From Tritrichomonas musculus (Eukaryota > Parabasalia > Tritrichomonadida > Tritrichomonadidae): a DNA stretch of 64,000 bases. The DNA lies in the NCBI GenBank assembly GCA_039105265.1, contig JAPFFF010000056.1, forward strand, positions 868,001-932,000. The letters run 5' to 3'. Made by a program: the position numbers and the translations under genes. Shown piece by piece: positions 43,753-54,563 of this stretch. Each line of letters starts with the position of its first letter. The first letter of the stretch is position 1. Under the pieces are notes generated by a model. That model made no database searches, had not been told where the DNA came from, and saw only the letters and a program-made list of their open reading frames with translations.

Positions 43753-43823
43753 CACGAGTTCGTGTTGACGTGTGGGCTTAAGCGTAGCGTGGCCCCAACG
43801 GAAACCGACTCGTATATACTACT
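43753..43823. repeat. Right terminus of element A with structured module
   Basis: It ends CTCGTATATACTACT (43809-43823) and contains an outer stem (ACGAGT...ACTCGT) and a GC-rich inner stem (GGGC...GCCC). It is homologous to the modules inside the TIRs of B. The junction with polymerase coding sequence of C follows at 43824; GTTTTC (43824-43829) is the predicted target duplication of A, to be matched off-window. Confidence 0.75.
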
Positions 43824-46100
43824 GTTTTCAGTATTGACAGCTTCATATGGAAAAACGCCTTTTGATGAATTGGATTCACCACCAAAATCAATACCAAATT
43901 GTTTTAATGTACCACCAGCAATAAATGCTTGAGCATCAATGAAACGTAAAGAAATTTTATCAGATTTAAGAATGAATTGTTTAAGAGCAGTAGATGAACC
44001 AATTAATGAGTTATTATCAACTGACCAAGAGCAATTTTCACCTTTATGATTAAAATATTGTTTAAATAAATTTGAATCGAAACGTGATGAATTAAATCCA
44101 AATACGGTAACTGTTTCGAGATCATGAACTATATCTTTTGGATCTTCAATATTGAGCATTTGTTTATAAAAGTTAATTTTATCATTAATGATTAAATGTG
44201 CTTGATTAAACATATATTCAATCCAATGAATAATAAAATCTTTATCACGAGCATCAAAATGTTTTGTTAAAGTTCCTGATGAAAATTTAATGCAACAACT
44301 AACGGATAAAGGAACTAATCGTGAATTAATCGTTGTTGATTTAGTTAATGATTCATTTATTGAATGTTCCATTGTTTCAAAATCATATGTCATATAATAT
44401 TCTTGAGGTTTGAATTGAAGGTTATGAGCTAGACAATATTCATAAACAGAGTTGGATAGAATATGAGGACAATATGGTAAAGATTGTTTTTCAACAATGA
44501 AGTTTTTCTTAAATTTACCATCACATTTATTAACATGTTGTTCAAATCGTTTATGATTATTAATCCCTCTAACAACATAAGATTTACATTTAGGACAAAC
44601 TAACAAACCAGTTAATTTTTCAGCATCTTTGATATACATAATATGAAGTATTTGACCTTTTGAATAAAGTAAGGCATTAAATGTTGTGTATGATTTATCA
44701 AAAAACCATTGTTCAGATATGTCATATAAACCCGTACCAAAATATTCATAAATATTAACATTGATTTTATGCTTTTGTGCTGAAAGTTTCATTTCTTCCA
44801 TTGTTGTACCATCATAATTATTCAAGAAATTAAGAGCTTCATTTGTGATTTTTGTTTTATATGGAAATCCATGTTCTTCACATAAAAGACGCCGTGCATG
44901 ATTTGTTCGGTCATTTAATTTATAACTTTTATAATTTAATAATTTTGGATTAACACAAACAGCTAAAAAACGATACCAACACATTTTATCATCTTCATTA
45001 TCAGTAATGATAAGTTTTGATTTGACAAGTTCTTCAGGAAGCTGTAATTTACCAGTAATTTTAACTAATCGTGAAATCGTAAATGCAACTGATGAAACAA
45101 AAGTAAGTTTAACTGATGACTCAGAAACTTCATAGTTATGTAAAACAGATTCAATATAAAATTTGATTTTTTCAAGGTCGGAATTTGTTTGAACAGTTAT
45201 AGGAATATTTGATGAATATTTATAATTGATTGCATTAATTACTCGTTTTTCGTAATCATAACGGATTATTTCGTCATGTTGTTTAATGGGTATTTCAAAG
45301 ATACCAGATAATTCAAAAGTTAACTTGAAAGGTTTCCGTTCTGATTTAAAGACTACATCTTCAAGGTAATTAAATATATCATCAATGGTTGAAAATGAAT
45401 TCAGATAATAAACAACTATTGAATCTTTATTTTGATTTTTGGTAACAACTTCTTGATCCTTTAATGCTTTTCTATGTTGTTCAAGTAAATTTAAAGCAAG
45501 TTCATATTCATGTGGAACATTGACAACTAAGTAATCAATATCTTTACTTTGAAAATCATGACCAAAGTCTTTGAAGAAATTAATTAATTCTTCATTCTGG
45601 GCTTCAAATAACTTTTGAGCATATGGTTTTAATGGTTTCATTTCTGTAGGTGGTAATGGTTTCAATAATGGTTTATTATTTAAAAGTTCATCAAGCATAC
45701 GTTTATAATTTGCTTTTTGGGTGTGAATGACAGATTTTTCATTATTGATTTGAGAAACAAATTTGGTTTGTGTTTGTTGCTTATGTAATTCATCAATTGA
45801 ATTTTTAATTTTAAGTTTATGCAAATTATTATAGAAATATTCATCTGAATCGATGTATTTGTGTGGAGGTTTTGGTGATGGAATATTTAATCCTTTAGCG
45901 AACCAATACATTGAATTATAATCATTTTCTCCATCATATCCTCTATCTAAAATATCTTGTACTATTGAGTCAATTAAATTTTCACGTAAATCTTTTTCAT
46001 TATTAAATTCATTTTTCCATTCATCAATGGTTGTATTATCATTATGAACTAAATTATCAAGTTCAATTAATTTTTCTATTGGTGTTTTATCTAATTTCAT
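43824..46100 (-). pseudogene. Family-B DNA polymerase of element C, 5' half (759 codons), interrupted by A
   Basis: The start at 46100 follows TTTTTATTTCC. It is closely related to the N-terminal half of the B polymerase: OTU-like DDKMCWYRFLAVC (about 365), a His segment ILHIMYI, a zinc finger CPKC...H...C (about 500-515) and exonuclease YDFETMEH (about 570). Homology stops exactly at 43824, after which 24 codons (ending at 43752) come from the end of A. The exonuclease is incomplete and all polymerase motifs are missing, so this piece cannot polymerise DNA. Confidence 0.88.
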
Positions 46101-46259
46101 TTAGGTGGAAATAAAAATTTAAAAAATAAAAAATTAATTAGATTTATTTTTGGATATGTGATATAAAAATAAATGTTAAAATAATTTTATAATTTGTGGT
46201 GAACATTTATTTATTAAAATTGTTTTCGATTTATGTGAAACTTTGAAAAGTTTGAGCCC

Positions 46260-46675
46260 TTGGCGAAGTATTCAAATTATCAGACATTTCGGAAATAACG
46301 TATTTTATAAAATTTTATAAATTTGTGAGCGTATTCAAATTATCAGACATTTCGGAAATAACGTATTTTATAAAATTTTTAGGTTTGTGTGAGTATTCAA
46401 TTTATCAGACATTTAATTCAATTTATCAGACATTTAATTCAAATTATCAGACATTTCGGATATAACGTATTTTATAAAATTTTTTCGATTTGTGTGAAAC
46501 TTTGAAAAGTTTGAGCCCTTGGCGAAGTATTCAAATTATCAGACATTTCGGAAATAACGAATTTGTAAATTGAGAAACATTCAAATTATCAGACATTTCG
46601 GAAATAACGAATTTGTAAAATTTTTTCGATTTATGTGAGTATTCAATTTATCAGACATTCCAGATAACGTAAATT
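46260..46675. repeat. Repeats of ATTCAAATTATCAGACATT in the right arm of C
   Basis: Eight copies of the motif, most followed by TCGGAAATAACG, with irregular spacing of about 23-90 bp. A longer unit including a GTTTGAGCCCTTGGCGAAG stretch occurs twice (about 46247 and 46501). No coding potential. They lie between the polymerase start and the terminus of C. Confidence 0.9.
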
Positions 46676-46707
46676 TAATCATTTACGTATAAAATTTATG
46701 ATTTCAA

Positions 46708-46733
46708 GCCGCTTTGCGGCGTGGACGAAGTCC
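46708..46733. repeat. Double-hairpin motif 1 in C
   Basis: GCCGC-TTT-GCGGC followed by GGAC-GAA-GTCC. GC-rich in otherwise AT-rich DNA. Confidence 0.7.
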
Positions 46734-46783
46734 TTTTTGACTTTTGAGATTTGAGATTTGAGGATGAAATTTATGAAAATCAT

Positions 46784-46809
46784 GCCGCTTTGCGGCGCGG
46801 ACAAAGTCC
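46784..46809. repeat. Double-hairpin motif 2 in C
   Basis: GCCGC-TTT-GCGGC followed by GGAC-AAA-GTCC. A partial third copy (GGAC-AAA-GTCC) is at 46834-46844. Beyond it, 46850-47040 is AT-rich without features. Confidence 0.7.
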
Positions 46810-47070
46810 TTTATGAAGGGGTGATGAATCAGTGGACAAAGTCCTTTTTTGAGGTTTGAGGAAAAAAATTAAAATGTTAAAAAAAAATTTGTAATAATAT
46901 TATCACATATAACAAAATTTATGAATTAAAAATTAATGTGTGGATACGGTGGTGTATATAAATTGATATCATAGATTCTAAAAAGTAGTGAGTTGTGGAT
47001 TGGTGAAATCGTTATATATATAATAACTGTGTAATGTGACGTGAACAATTATTAACCCCCCACTGCTTAT

Positions 47071-47085
47071 CTCATATACACTACT
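47071..47085. repeat. Right terminus of element C
   Basis: CTCATATACACTACT is the inverted form of AGTAGTGTATATGAG, matching the A end AGTAGTATATACGAG at 13 of 15 positions. Repeats and polymerase lie to its left; non-element AT-rich DNA lies to its right. Confidence 0.65.
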
Positions 47086-47169
47086 AAATATTCATATTTT
47101 TTTTAATTTTAAAGCAATTATAATATTTTATTTTAATAATAATAGTTTAATATTCTTATTTTTTCTAAG

Positions 47170-47314
47170 AGCAAAGACGGGTAGAGACGGGGAAATGAAA
47201 TGTGACTTAAAAAAAAAAAGAAAGTTCGGGCAAATCTTCTGCCCGTAAATTTTGCTCGGGCAAAAAAGTGACATTCTGCCCGAGCTTGCCCGGGCGGCCC
47301 TTTTCACATCCCTG
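47170..47314. other. GC-rich inverted-repeat island, possible hAT-type MITE fragment
   Basis: Contains GCTCGGGCA / TGCCCGAGC (9-bp stem, about 47258-47289) and ends GGCCCTTTTCACATCCCTG, which in reverse reads CAGGGATGTGAAAAGGGCC, a form seen at ends of hAT-type miniature elements. The matching left end and an 8-bp duplication were not found. The rest of 47086-47719 is AT-rich, with a long poly-A run near 47615. Confidence 0.3.
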
Positions 47315-47616
47315 AATAATGTACTTAAAATAAATATAATAGTTATCGATTATAAATTATTAAAATTTTTTTAATTTTAATGATTTAATTGACTATGACA
47401 GATACTAGCAAACTTTAATTAGAGTAATACTTTAGACATTCCAAAATATGATATAATTATTGAAAAGAATCATCTAATAACTTGGATAAACTACCTTTAT
47501 TATAAATTTATCCTACCAAAATTAAATAAAAAACATTTATGTGAACTTAAATTATGCGTTCTAAATCATCTCGAAGATTTAAAAAAGGATGAGGAATATA
47601 AAGACAAAAAAATCAA

Positions 47617-47647
<31 letters not shown>

Positions 47648-47719
47648 CAAGAATAATATCTTTGATGTCTGCAAAATAAGAAAAATCATATTTTAATTCA
47701 TTCTTAAAAAGCCAATAAA

Positions 47720-48841
47720 TACCCTTACAAATTAACTGTCATTTTTTTTTGCGGAATAAACGTACGAGTAAACGTAAGAAGAAATTTTTGAAAAATTTTC
47801 TCACAAATAATATTACTTTCTCTCTCAAAATCTGACAATTCTTTTTATTCCCATTGAATTTTTTTGAAATAATTTTTTTTTAATCAGAATTTTGACCGTT
47901 TATTATTGATTTTACATGTAAATGAGGTTTTTCTTAATATTTAACAAATATTTGGATAAAATCTTTGGGGATTTAAATCAATATATCCTATATTATTTAA
48001 TGCCCAAGTTATAACGAATTTTGTTTTTTTAATCGTTAGCATTTTTTTTATTAATTAAAAATTCAAATTAAATCCCAATATTTATAGTTATAATATAATT
48101 ATAAATAATATTAAATTTATTTATACCATTTTTTTAATATAAATCTCATTATTCATCGACTTTTTCTATATTTTTTTATTTAAAAAAAGCTAAAATTGAA
48201 ATTTTTGAGTGATTATTATATAAAATTAAGATTCATACTTAAGTATTATACTTAAGTATTATCTAAAACGCACGTTGGAAGCACAAATTAATCAAATTAT
48301 AGCGATTTTCAATCTTTATAGAATAATATTAAAAAAAGCAAAAAGAGTCAAATAAAAAGCATAATAAGAGAATGATTATAAAGAATATGTTTAGTAAAAA
48401 CCATAAAATTAAAAAGAATCGAAAAAAATAAATATCGTCATCGAATAATCTTTCAAATTTGAATTAGCAACGAATTGAGATCATCTATACACTTAGGAAC
48501 TGTAATAATATTTTGGTCTCGATGTTTCAGAAGCAAGATTTAAGTAGAAATTGAGCAAAGGAACTTGTAAAAAAAAAATGGGTGAATTTTATGATTTACG
48601 ATCACTCTTTCAAAATTAGATTATATTCACTTTTTCATAAAAAATAAGATTTTCTTATAAAGCATATTTCTTTCTAATAAAATCTAAAAGATTACTAATT
48701 ATCTGTTAAAAAATATATGTTTTGTAAATGACAATTCTTTTTTGAATTGAGTTTATTCAAAAAAAAAATTTTAAAATTTTAAATGAAAATTTTACGTACG
48801 TTTATTCCGCAAAAAAAAATGACAGTTAATTTGTAAGGGTA
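47720..48841. mobile_element. 1.1-kb element with 45-bp TIRs flanked by TA
   Basis: Left TIR 47722-47766 (starting CCCTTACAAATTAACTGTCA) and right TIR 48795-48839 are perfect inverted copies that share GCGGAATAAACGTACG. TA flanks both sides (47720-47721 and 48840-48841), as expected for Tc1/mariner-type or related miniature elements. The interior has no ORF above about 60 codons, so it is a non-autonomous or decayed element. Confidence 0.75.
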
Positions 48842-50284
48842 AAAAATATTACAAAAATTTTAATGCCATATAAATTTTTACCAAAATTTGGGATAATCTT
48901 CAGAATTTCATAATAATTTTACTGAAAAAATGGAAGTAATATCATTTAAAAATGGTGATCCATTGAAAAATAATTTTCATCACCTAACAACTATATCAGT
49001 AGACAATTGGAAAAAAATGATCTATAAAATAATATAAGAACTTAAAAACTTAGGGTTTATCTGAGCGTTTTTTTCTATTTAGGCCTTTAAAAAAAATATC
49101 AAAAAAAATATTTTTTGGTTTCAACAATGATTCCAAAATTACCTATCGATATTGAAAGAATATAAAAAATTAATGAGTGATTGTTAAGGAAAAAAATTCA
49201 GAAATCCAAAATTCGTCAAGTTATAAAAGGATCAATATGAGTTTTTTTTGGTGAGGTGGGAAAACTTTATCAAATTAAAATAAACAATTTAATTTTTCAC
49301 AATTTTTGATAGAACGATCATTTTTTGAGAGAAATCATTGAATAATTCTATTAATTCAAATTTGAATCAAAAGGTAATATTTTGAAATAAAAAGCTAAAT
49401 AATAAAACAATGTTTTCTTATTATAATTTAATTATTGGTTGATTTCATTATTTTTATGATATTTTTAATCTTATAAATTTTATTAATTTTTAGTATCATT
49501 TCCTCAAATTGGTTATTCGTCATTTTAATTGGGTTTCAAAATTCTGTTATACCACTTAATTTTTTATAAATTTAGGCAATTTTTTTTCCTTTATCTTTCA
49601 TATTTATTTATGAATATCGCCTAAATAATCTATGTTTCGCCGAAACTTTGTTCTCTGAATTTCTTTTTTTTTTTTTTTTCTTCCTCAGAATTAAAATTAG
49701 ATTTCAATGACAAAAAAATAAAAAAAATATAAAATAAAGAAATATTGAATGGTGTTCTCAAAACTGGTATCAGGTTATTGAGAGCAGAGCAGTATCAGTT
49801 AATTTAACTTACTGTTTATTGAAAATTTGATAGAAAATAAAAAATAATCCGATTAGAATAATTATTCTCAAAAAGACGAGGATAAAAAATAATTAAACTA
49901 TTCAATAATTTTATTAAATTCAATTCATTGAATGATTAAATATCTTTTTATAAACTACTCAATTATTAGAAAAATATAACCTATTCATATATGAATTGAA
50001 TTTTCAGTATGAATTTCTTTGCGGAATATTTGAATTTTAAGAGAATTATTTTAGTTATTTTGTCTTCATAACAATGAAATATCTTTATTAAATAGAGATA
50101 AATTAACAAATAAAATGTATAAATAAAACAAAATAATATATTATATCGCAATAGCATTTTTAAAATGGAAATCTAATCTAAATTTTTGATCATAAAAAAA
50201 AATGTAAATTTTTTTTTAAATTACAAAATGGACGGATTCTAACAAAAAGTAATTATTGGACCAATTATCATCATAAAATTGCTC
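48842..50284. other. AT-rich intergenic region
   Basis: About 1.4 kb of very AT-rich DNA with homopolymer runs. No gene, RNA or repeat structure was recognised. Confidence 0.6.
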
Positions 50285-51061
50285 TTAAACATATGTTTTT
50301 TCCGAAGTTTCGGGCGCTTCATGAGCTTCACCTGGCTCGCTTACGTTGAATTTAGCATTCTTCTCGTTGTGAAGCCCTTTGAAAAGAAGCGCAGCAAGAG
50401 CCCCACCAATCAAGGGAGCCACAATAAATATCCAGACCTGAGCAAGCGGGTCAGTATTGCCGTTATAGATTGCGTCTGCAATTGCTGTTGCTAAGCTTCT
50501 TGCAGGGTTAACGCTCGTACCCGTTAATCCTATTCCTAACAGATGAACGAGAGTTAACGTAAAACCGATGATTATGCCAGCTTTGTTGCCAGCACCTGAT
50601 CTTTCGCTGGTCACATTTAAAATAACGTAAACGAATACGAGCGTGAGAATGATTTCCAAAAGTAAAGAGCCGATGTATCCGCCAGCAGTAATTTTACTAA
50701 GCTTACCAGAATAGCCGAGTGCATTGTTGCAAGCATTGCATGCAAGAGTAATGTCTCCCATCTTTGCAATACCAAAAATGGCAACACCACCAACAAAGCC
50801 GCCGATTATCTGAGCCAAAACGTAAACACAAAAATCCTTTGCCATCATACGCTTGGCAATAAGGCAACCGAGGGATACAGCGGGATTGATGTGGCAACCC
50901 GATATTCTGCCGATTGAATAAGCCATTGCAACGATTACTAAACCGAACGTAAGCGCCGTTGCAACTAAATCTCCACCCGTCAACGCTGCGACACCGCAGG
51001 CGAAGAAAACGAGCACAAATGTGCCAATTGCTTCAGCAATACCTTTCTTTAATAAAAACAT
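50285..51061 (-). CDS. aqpZ-like: Aquaporin Z-type water channel
   Basis: A 258-residue major intrinsic protein with six membrane helices. Both NPA boxes are present: SGCHINPAVS (about residue 58) and GTSVNPARS (about residue 185). The selectivity-filter residues expected for a water channel of the AqpZ type are visible: Phe in ALTFGL, His in TLVHLLGIG, Thr in LTGTS and Arg in NPARS. A charged C-terminal tail (EPGEAHEAPETSEK) is cytoplasmic. The coding sequence is markedly more GC-rich than its surroundings, which may reflect bacterial origin or strong expression. It would allow water flow and osmotic regulation in the host cell. Confidence 0.92.
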   Translation of the reverse strand: MFLLKKGIAEAIGTFVLVFFACGVAALTGGDLVATALTFGLVIVAMAYSIGRISGCHINPAVSLGCLIAKRMMAKDFCVYVLAQIIGGFVGGVAIFGIAKMGDITLACNACNNALGYSGKLSKITAGGYIGSLLLEIILTLVFVYVILNVTSERSGAGNKAGIIIGFTLTLVHLLGIGLTGTSVNPARSLATAIADAIYNGNTDPLAQVWIFIVAPLIGGALAALLFKGLHNEKNAKFNVSEPGEAHEAPETSEKTYV

Positions 51062-51065
51062 ATGC

Positions 51066-51300
51066 TTTCTTTTATATTGAAAAATGCAAATATTTCAATT
51101 GAATAATAACCGCTTTTTCAACACAAACATATAAATCATTGAATTTCATAAATAATTTGTAAAGTTCTTAAATTTTTTGAACATATTTTACGATATAAAC
51201 ACATATAAAAGTATCGGTTACTATTCAATTGAAATTATATGATTTGAAAAAGCGGTTACTATTCAATTGATATAATTGCATTTTTCAATATAAAAGTATT
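51066..51300. promoter_or_regulatory. Inverted repeats with TAACCG boxes upstream of the aquaporin
   Basis: A segment reading TTTATATTGAAAAATGCAA...CAATTGAATA(A/G)TAACCGCTTTTTCAA occurs at about 51070-51119 and, inverted, at about 51247-51296. A third CAATTGAATAGTAACCG copy is at 51211-51231 (inverted). TAACCG resembles Myb-type binding sites, which are known to regulate trichomonad genes. A regulatory role is inference; cruciform formation is also possible. Confidence 0.45.
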
Positions 51301-51437
51301 CAATGATTAATTAATGAATTAATTTAGAAGAATGAATAAATGAGCATTAGAATTTTTCAGCATGAATGACATCTTCTTTATTGGCATCAATATTTCTTCG
51401 GCTTTAGCCGACACTTTTGTTTTTTTATCATTATATT

Positions 51438-52082
51438 TTAATATAATTTAGTAATATACTTGCTATTTAAGTATTCTGAAAGAATATATATTGGAAAGCA
51501 AGCAATAATATAAAATGTTGTCTTCCAGGAATAATAAAAACAAATTAGAATTCCAGAAAATAATTGTGCAAAATAATAAGAAAATAATGTGATATTATTT
51601 GCATAGTTATAAAATGTAGTATCTACATCTTCATTGAGTCTTGATAAAATGACACCCATTTGATAATTATCAAAATATGTAATATCCTGTTCAAGAATAA
51701 TATTAAAAATTCCAACTTTGAGATCATGCTGAAATAAAGGTAAGCATGATTTTTCAGAAAATTCTGTAACACTGCTTACAAAAAAAATAAATTAATATCG
51801 TAATCATTATTATCATTGAAACCTTATTAATAGATTCTAAAAAATCTTCAGCTGTATCAAAATTTTGCATTTACAAGGACTGTTGTTAATTCCCCCTGAG
51901 CAATATTCAATAAATAAGAAGTTGAAGATTGAAAAAAATTACAAACGCAGGAAAACACATATAATTTTATTTGTTTATTAAATCTAAACAGCTTCATCCA
52001 TTCTCGTCCATTAATATTTAATTTAACTTCATCTGTTGAACCATTACTCCTTCCAAATAAATTATCAATTGACCAAATAACT
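51438..52082 (-). pseudogene. Decayed ABCB/MDR-type ABC transporter fragment
   Basis: The clearest part (51438-51750) reads FNIILEQDITYFDNYQMGVI followed by LSRLNEDVDTTFYNYANN and a further membrane helix. This is the intracellular-loop signature of ABCB-type transporters. Further upstream a frame (about 51890-52082) has LFRFNKQIKLYVFSC and LNIAQGELTTVL, with frameshifts and stops between the pieces. No nucleotide-binding domain remains here. It is a relic of a full ABCB gene. Confidence 0.7.
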
Positions 52083-52110
52083 CCTGAAAAAAAAACGTTT
52101 TTTATAATTT

Positions 52111-53775
52111 CTAATAAAAATAGGTTTTGGCACTTCTGAAAAAAAAAAAAAAAAGAAACCGTTTCTTTGAGTGTCTTCTGAGGAACACAAATCGAGGTGT
52201 TCTGATAACAAACGAAATTGAGATGACTCCTTCAGTTTGATGAATGATACCAGACAAGCAGTTAATGATTGTTGACTTACCTGCACCGTTTGGACCAACA
52301 ATAAAAATAACTTCGCCTTTTTTAATATCAAAAGGTACATTTTGTAAGGCGAATTCATCTTTCATTTGTTTATATTTTTTGGTCAAATTTTTGACCTTAA
52401 TAACGGTTTCAGCATGTTCATTTTCACCGTTATCACTTCCCCTTGTCTCCACCAATATTATGTTCTTCTTTTTTTTACTGAACAACTCCTTTATTTTGAA
52501 AGTTTGTGGCCCGTATTGACGTGGAAATAAAGCATTCAAAATTAAGAAGAAAATGGAATAAAGAAAGAAATCCAAGATGATGTAAAACAAAGGATACCAA
52601 GAAGGGCACGGATATTCAGTATTTTTCATATCGTTTCATATAAAAGGATTAAAATTTCAGACTACAATGAAACTGTTTCCAGAATTCTGATCGAGAGCGG
52701 TGAATTGGAAGACGACTCCTGACGCTATTCCGATCATTAACAACGAGAAAGTCATCCATCTTCAATTTGTTGGATTATGGATGAATGATGACAAGAAGAA
52801 TTGAAATGAAATCTCAGACAAAATGTAAAAAAGTGACACAAATAAAACCATTGAAAAATCGTTTCCTTTCATTCCAAACATGGGTGGGACACTCTTTTTT
52901 TGACCTCAAAAAGTTTCAAAATCTCTTCGAATTTTAGGTTTTATTTGGTGATTTTAATAAATTTTCTTACCCATTTAATAATCTTTAAATTGGTCATTGA
53001 AACCAATCAAAAAACTTAATATTCATCGAGTTTTTTTTGACTTCACATACTAATAGATCTCTCTTCGTAAGAGATATCCTTCAAAACTACTAATACTATT
53101 TGATTTTATACATATGCATTATACATTATAAAACATAAATATTTATAATTACTTTGTAGTTAGTCCAAAAAAGTTAATATAATAATTATTTTTTAGTTTT
53201 TTCGATACATGATCTTTTCTAACTTTTTATTTTGAAATATTCGATTTCTTCTTTTAATGCTCAATAAAATGATATATTTTGTTTGAACATAACTTCAAAG
53301 ATAAAGTTTAGTTTGAAAAATGAATTCAAAAAGTTGAAATAATAAACGGAATGATTCAATTTTCGGCGGTTAGAAAATTAATTTTAAACGATCAAACTCA
53401 ATATTTTTGCTTTAAAATATATTATAAAAATAGGGAATATTATTTAAAATGAGGTTCCGCCATTTATAAAATCAAAAAATTCAAAATGACCATTTTTTAC
53501 CCAATTTATTTTTTATGGAAAATAAAATGCGATTATCTAATTCACCTTTGATGATTTTGATTTTTTAAATAGTAAATTATATGTAGCTATTAAAAATCTA
53601 TCTAAATATAAAATAACTGGAAAAAGTCTTGGATAGCTTACACATTTCCAAACCAAAAAAAACAAGAATGATTGAAAGCACAATATAACAAAGCACACAA
53701 ACAATGAAGCTGACAACGAAAATGGCAATCCAAAAGGCAGTTTCACTCATTCCCATTAAGAACTGAAATCCAAGA
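52111..53775 (-). pseudogene. Decayed ABCA-type ABC transporter fragment
   Basis: Pieces in order: FLMGMSETAFWIAIFVVSFI (about 53600-53775), the start of an ABCA membrane domain; a decayed membrane helix with stops (about 52640-52800); then a frame at 52111-52629 with LNALFPRQYGPQ, the linker preceding the first nucleotide-binding domain, and Walker A FIVGPNGAGKSTIINCLSG. The frame then shifts near a poly-A run (about 52140-52155). Stops and gaps show it is not functional. 53776-54563 holds no recognised feature. Confidence 0.7.
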
Positions 53776-54563
53776 ATTTGATTGTGTTTGTCCTCAAAAA
53801 TATAAAAATAAAATTTAAGTTTTTAATTTCTTATACTCTCCATTGCATTACATGCTGGAAAAAAAAATGTGAAAAAGAATAATAATAAAAAAAAAAGTTA
53901 AATTCACTATAAAGATATTTACTGCTTATCGAATGCTTTTATCACATTCGTTGAATAAGCATTATTGATATGCAAGTTAATAGAATGTAATCTATAATAA
54001 ATCGGTCGAAATTCTATATTTTTGCAAAATGGTTGAGAAATAATCAGTTTTTTAAAATAATTACTGATGCTATTAAATCAAATATTGTAACAAATTCAAC
54101 AAATCATTCGAAATCGATTCCTTCAATTTTTGTAAAAGTCTTTTTGTTTTAATATTGATTCTATTGTTAAGTATTTTCCAAATTCATTAAAATATAATTA
54201 CTAATGACAGTGAAATACTTTAAATTTGTAGGTAGAGAGTAAAAGTTTAATTCAAATACAAATTTGTAATGAAAACTAAACAAAAAGTTTAAAAACAGGA
54301 GAAACCCATTTTATATTAAGAATAATTAGGTTTCCCTAGAAGATATTTGAATTTTTTTTTTTTTTGATGATTGATAATTCAAATGTTTCATGATAATATA
54401 TAAAATTAAGAATAAAAATTACATTTAAAATATTATATTGTATTTAATATATCAAAATAACCAAATTATAATTTAATATATGACATTATTATTGAGATAT
54501 TCTTTGTATTATTATTTCGACTTTTAATTTTAACGGTTTCGTAATTTTTTTTTTTTATAAACA

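Larger units (their letters stand above)
1..43823. mobile_element. Maverick/Polinton element A (left end off-window; interrupted by element B)
   Basis: The A sequence (1-14948 and 36449-43823, about 22.3 kb after removing B and one copy of the 6-bp duplication) encodes the diagnostic Maverick set: family-B DNA polymerase, retroviral-type integrase, A32-like ATPase, Ulp1-like protease and double-jelly-roll capsid protein. Its right terminus is placed at 43823, because homology to a polymerase gene of another element starts at the next base and the end matches the right end of element C. The left terminus is not in the window, so the TIR and target duplication of A cannot be tested here. A is broken: its capsid gene is split by B. 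Confidence 0.9.
43824..47085. mobile_element. Maverick/Polinton element C, right-end fragment
   Basis: It consists of the 5' half of a polymerase gene, a repeat-rich arm, and a right terminus CTCATATACACTACT (47071-47085) that matches the terminus of A. The rest of C should lie left of A, outside the window. The possible target duplication after 47085 would be AAATAT. Confidence 0.75.

Noticed and set aside
43753-43823. Hammerhead or other known self-cleaving ribozyme at the end of A
   Set aside because: I looked for CUGANGA and GAAA cores and for the other common small ribozyme signatures on both strands; the conserved bases do not fit, so I report only a structured module.
43752-46100. An intact 782-residue polymerase-related protein
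   Set aside because: The last 23 residues are encoded by the end of element A and all polymerase motifs are missing, so it is a truncated gene and not a natural short protein.
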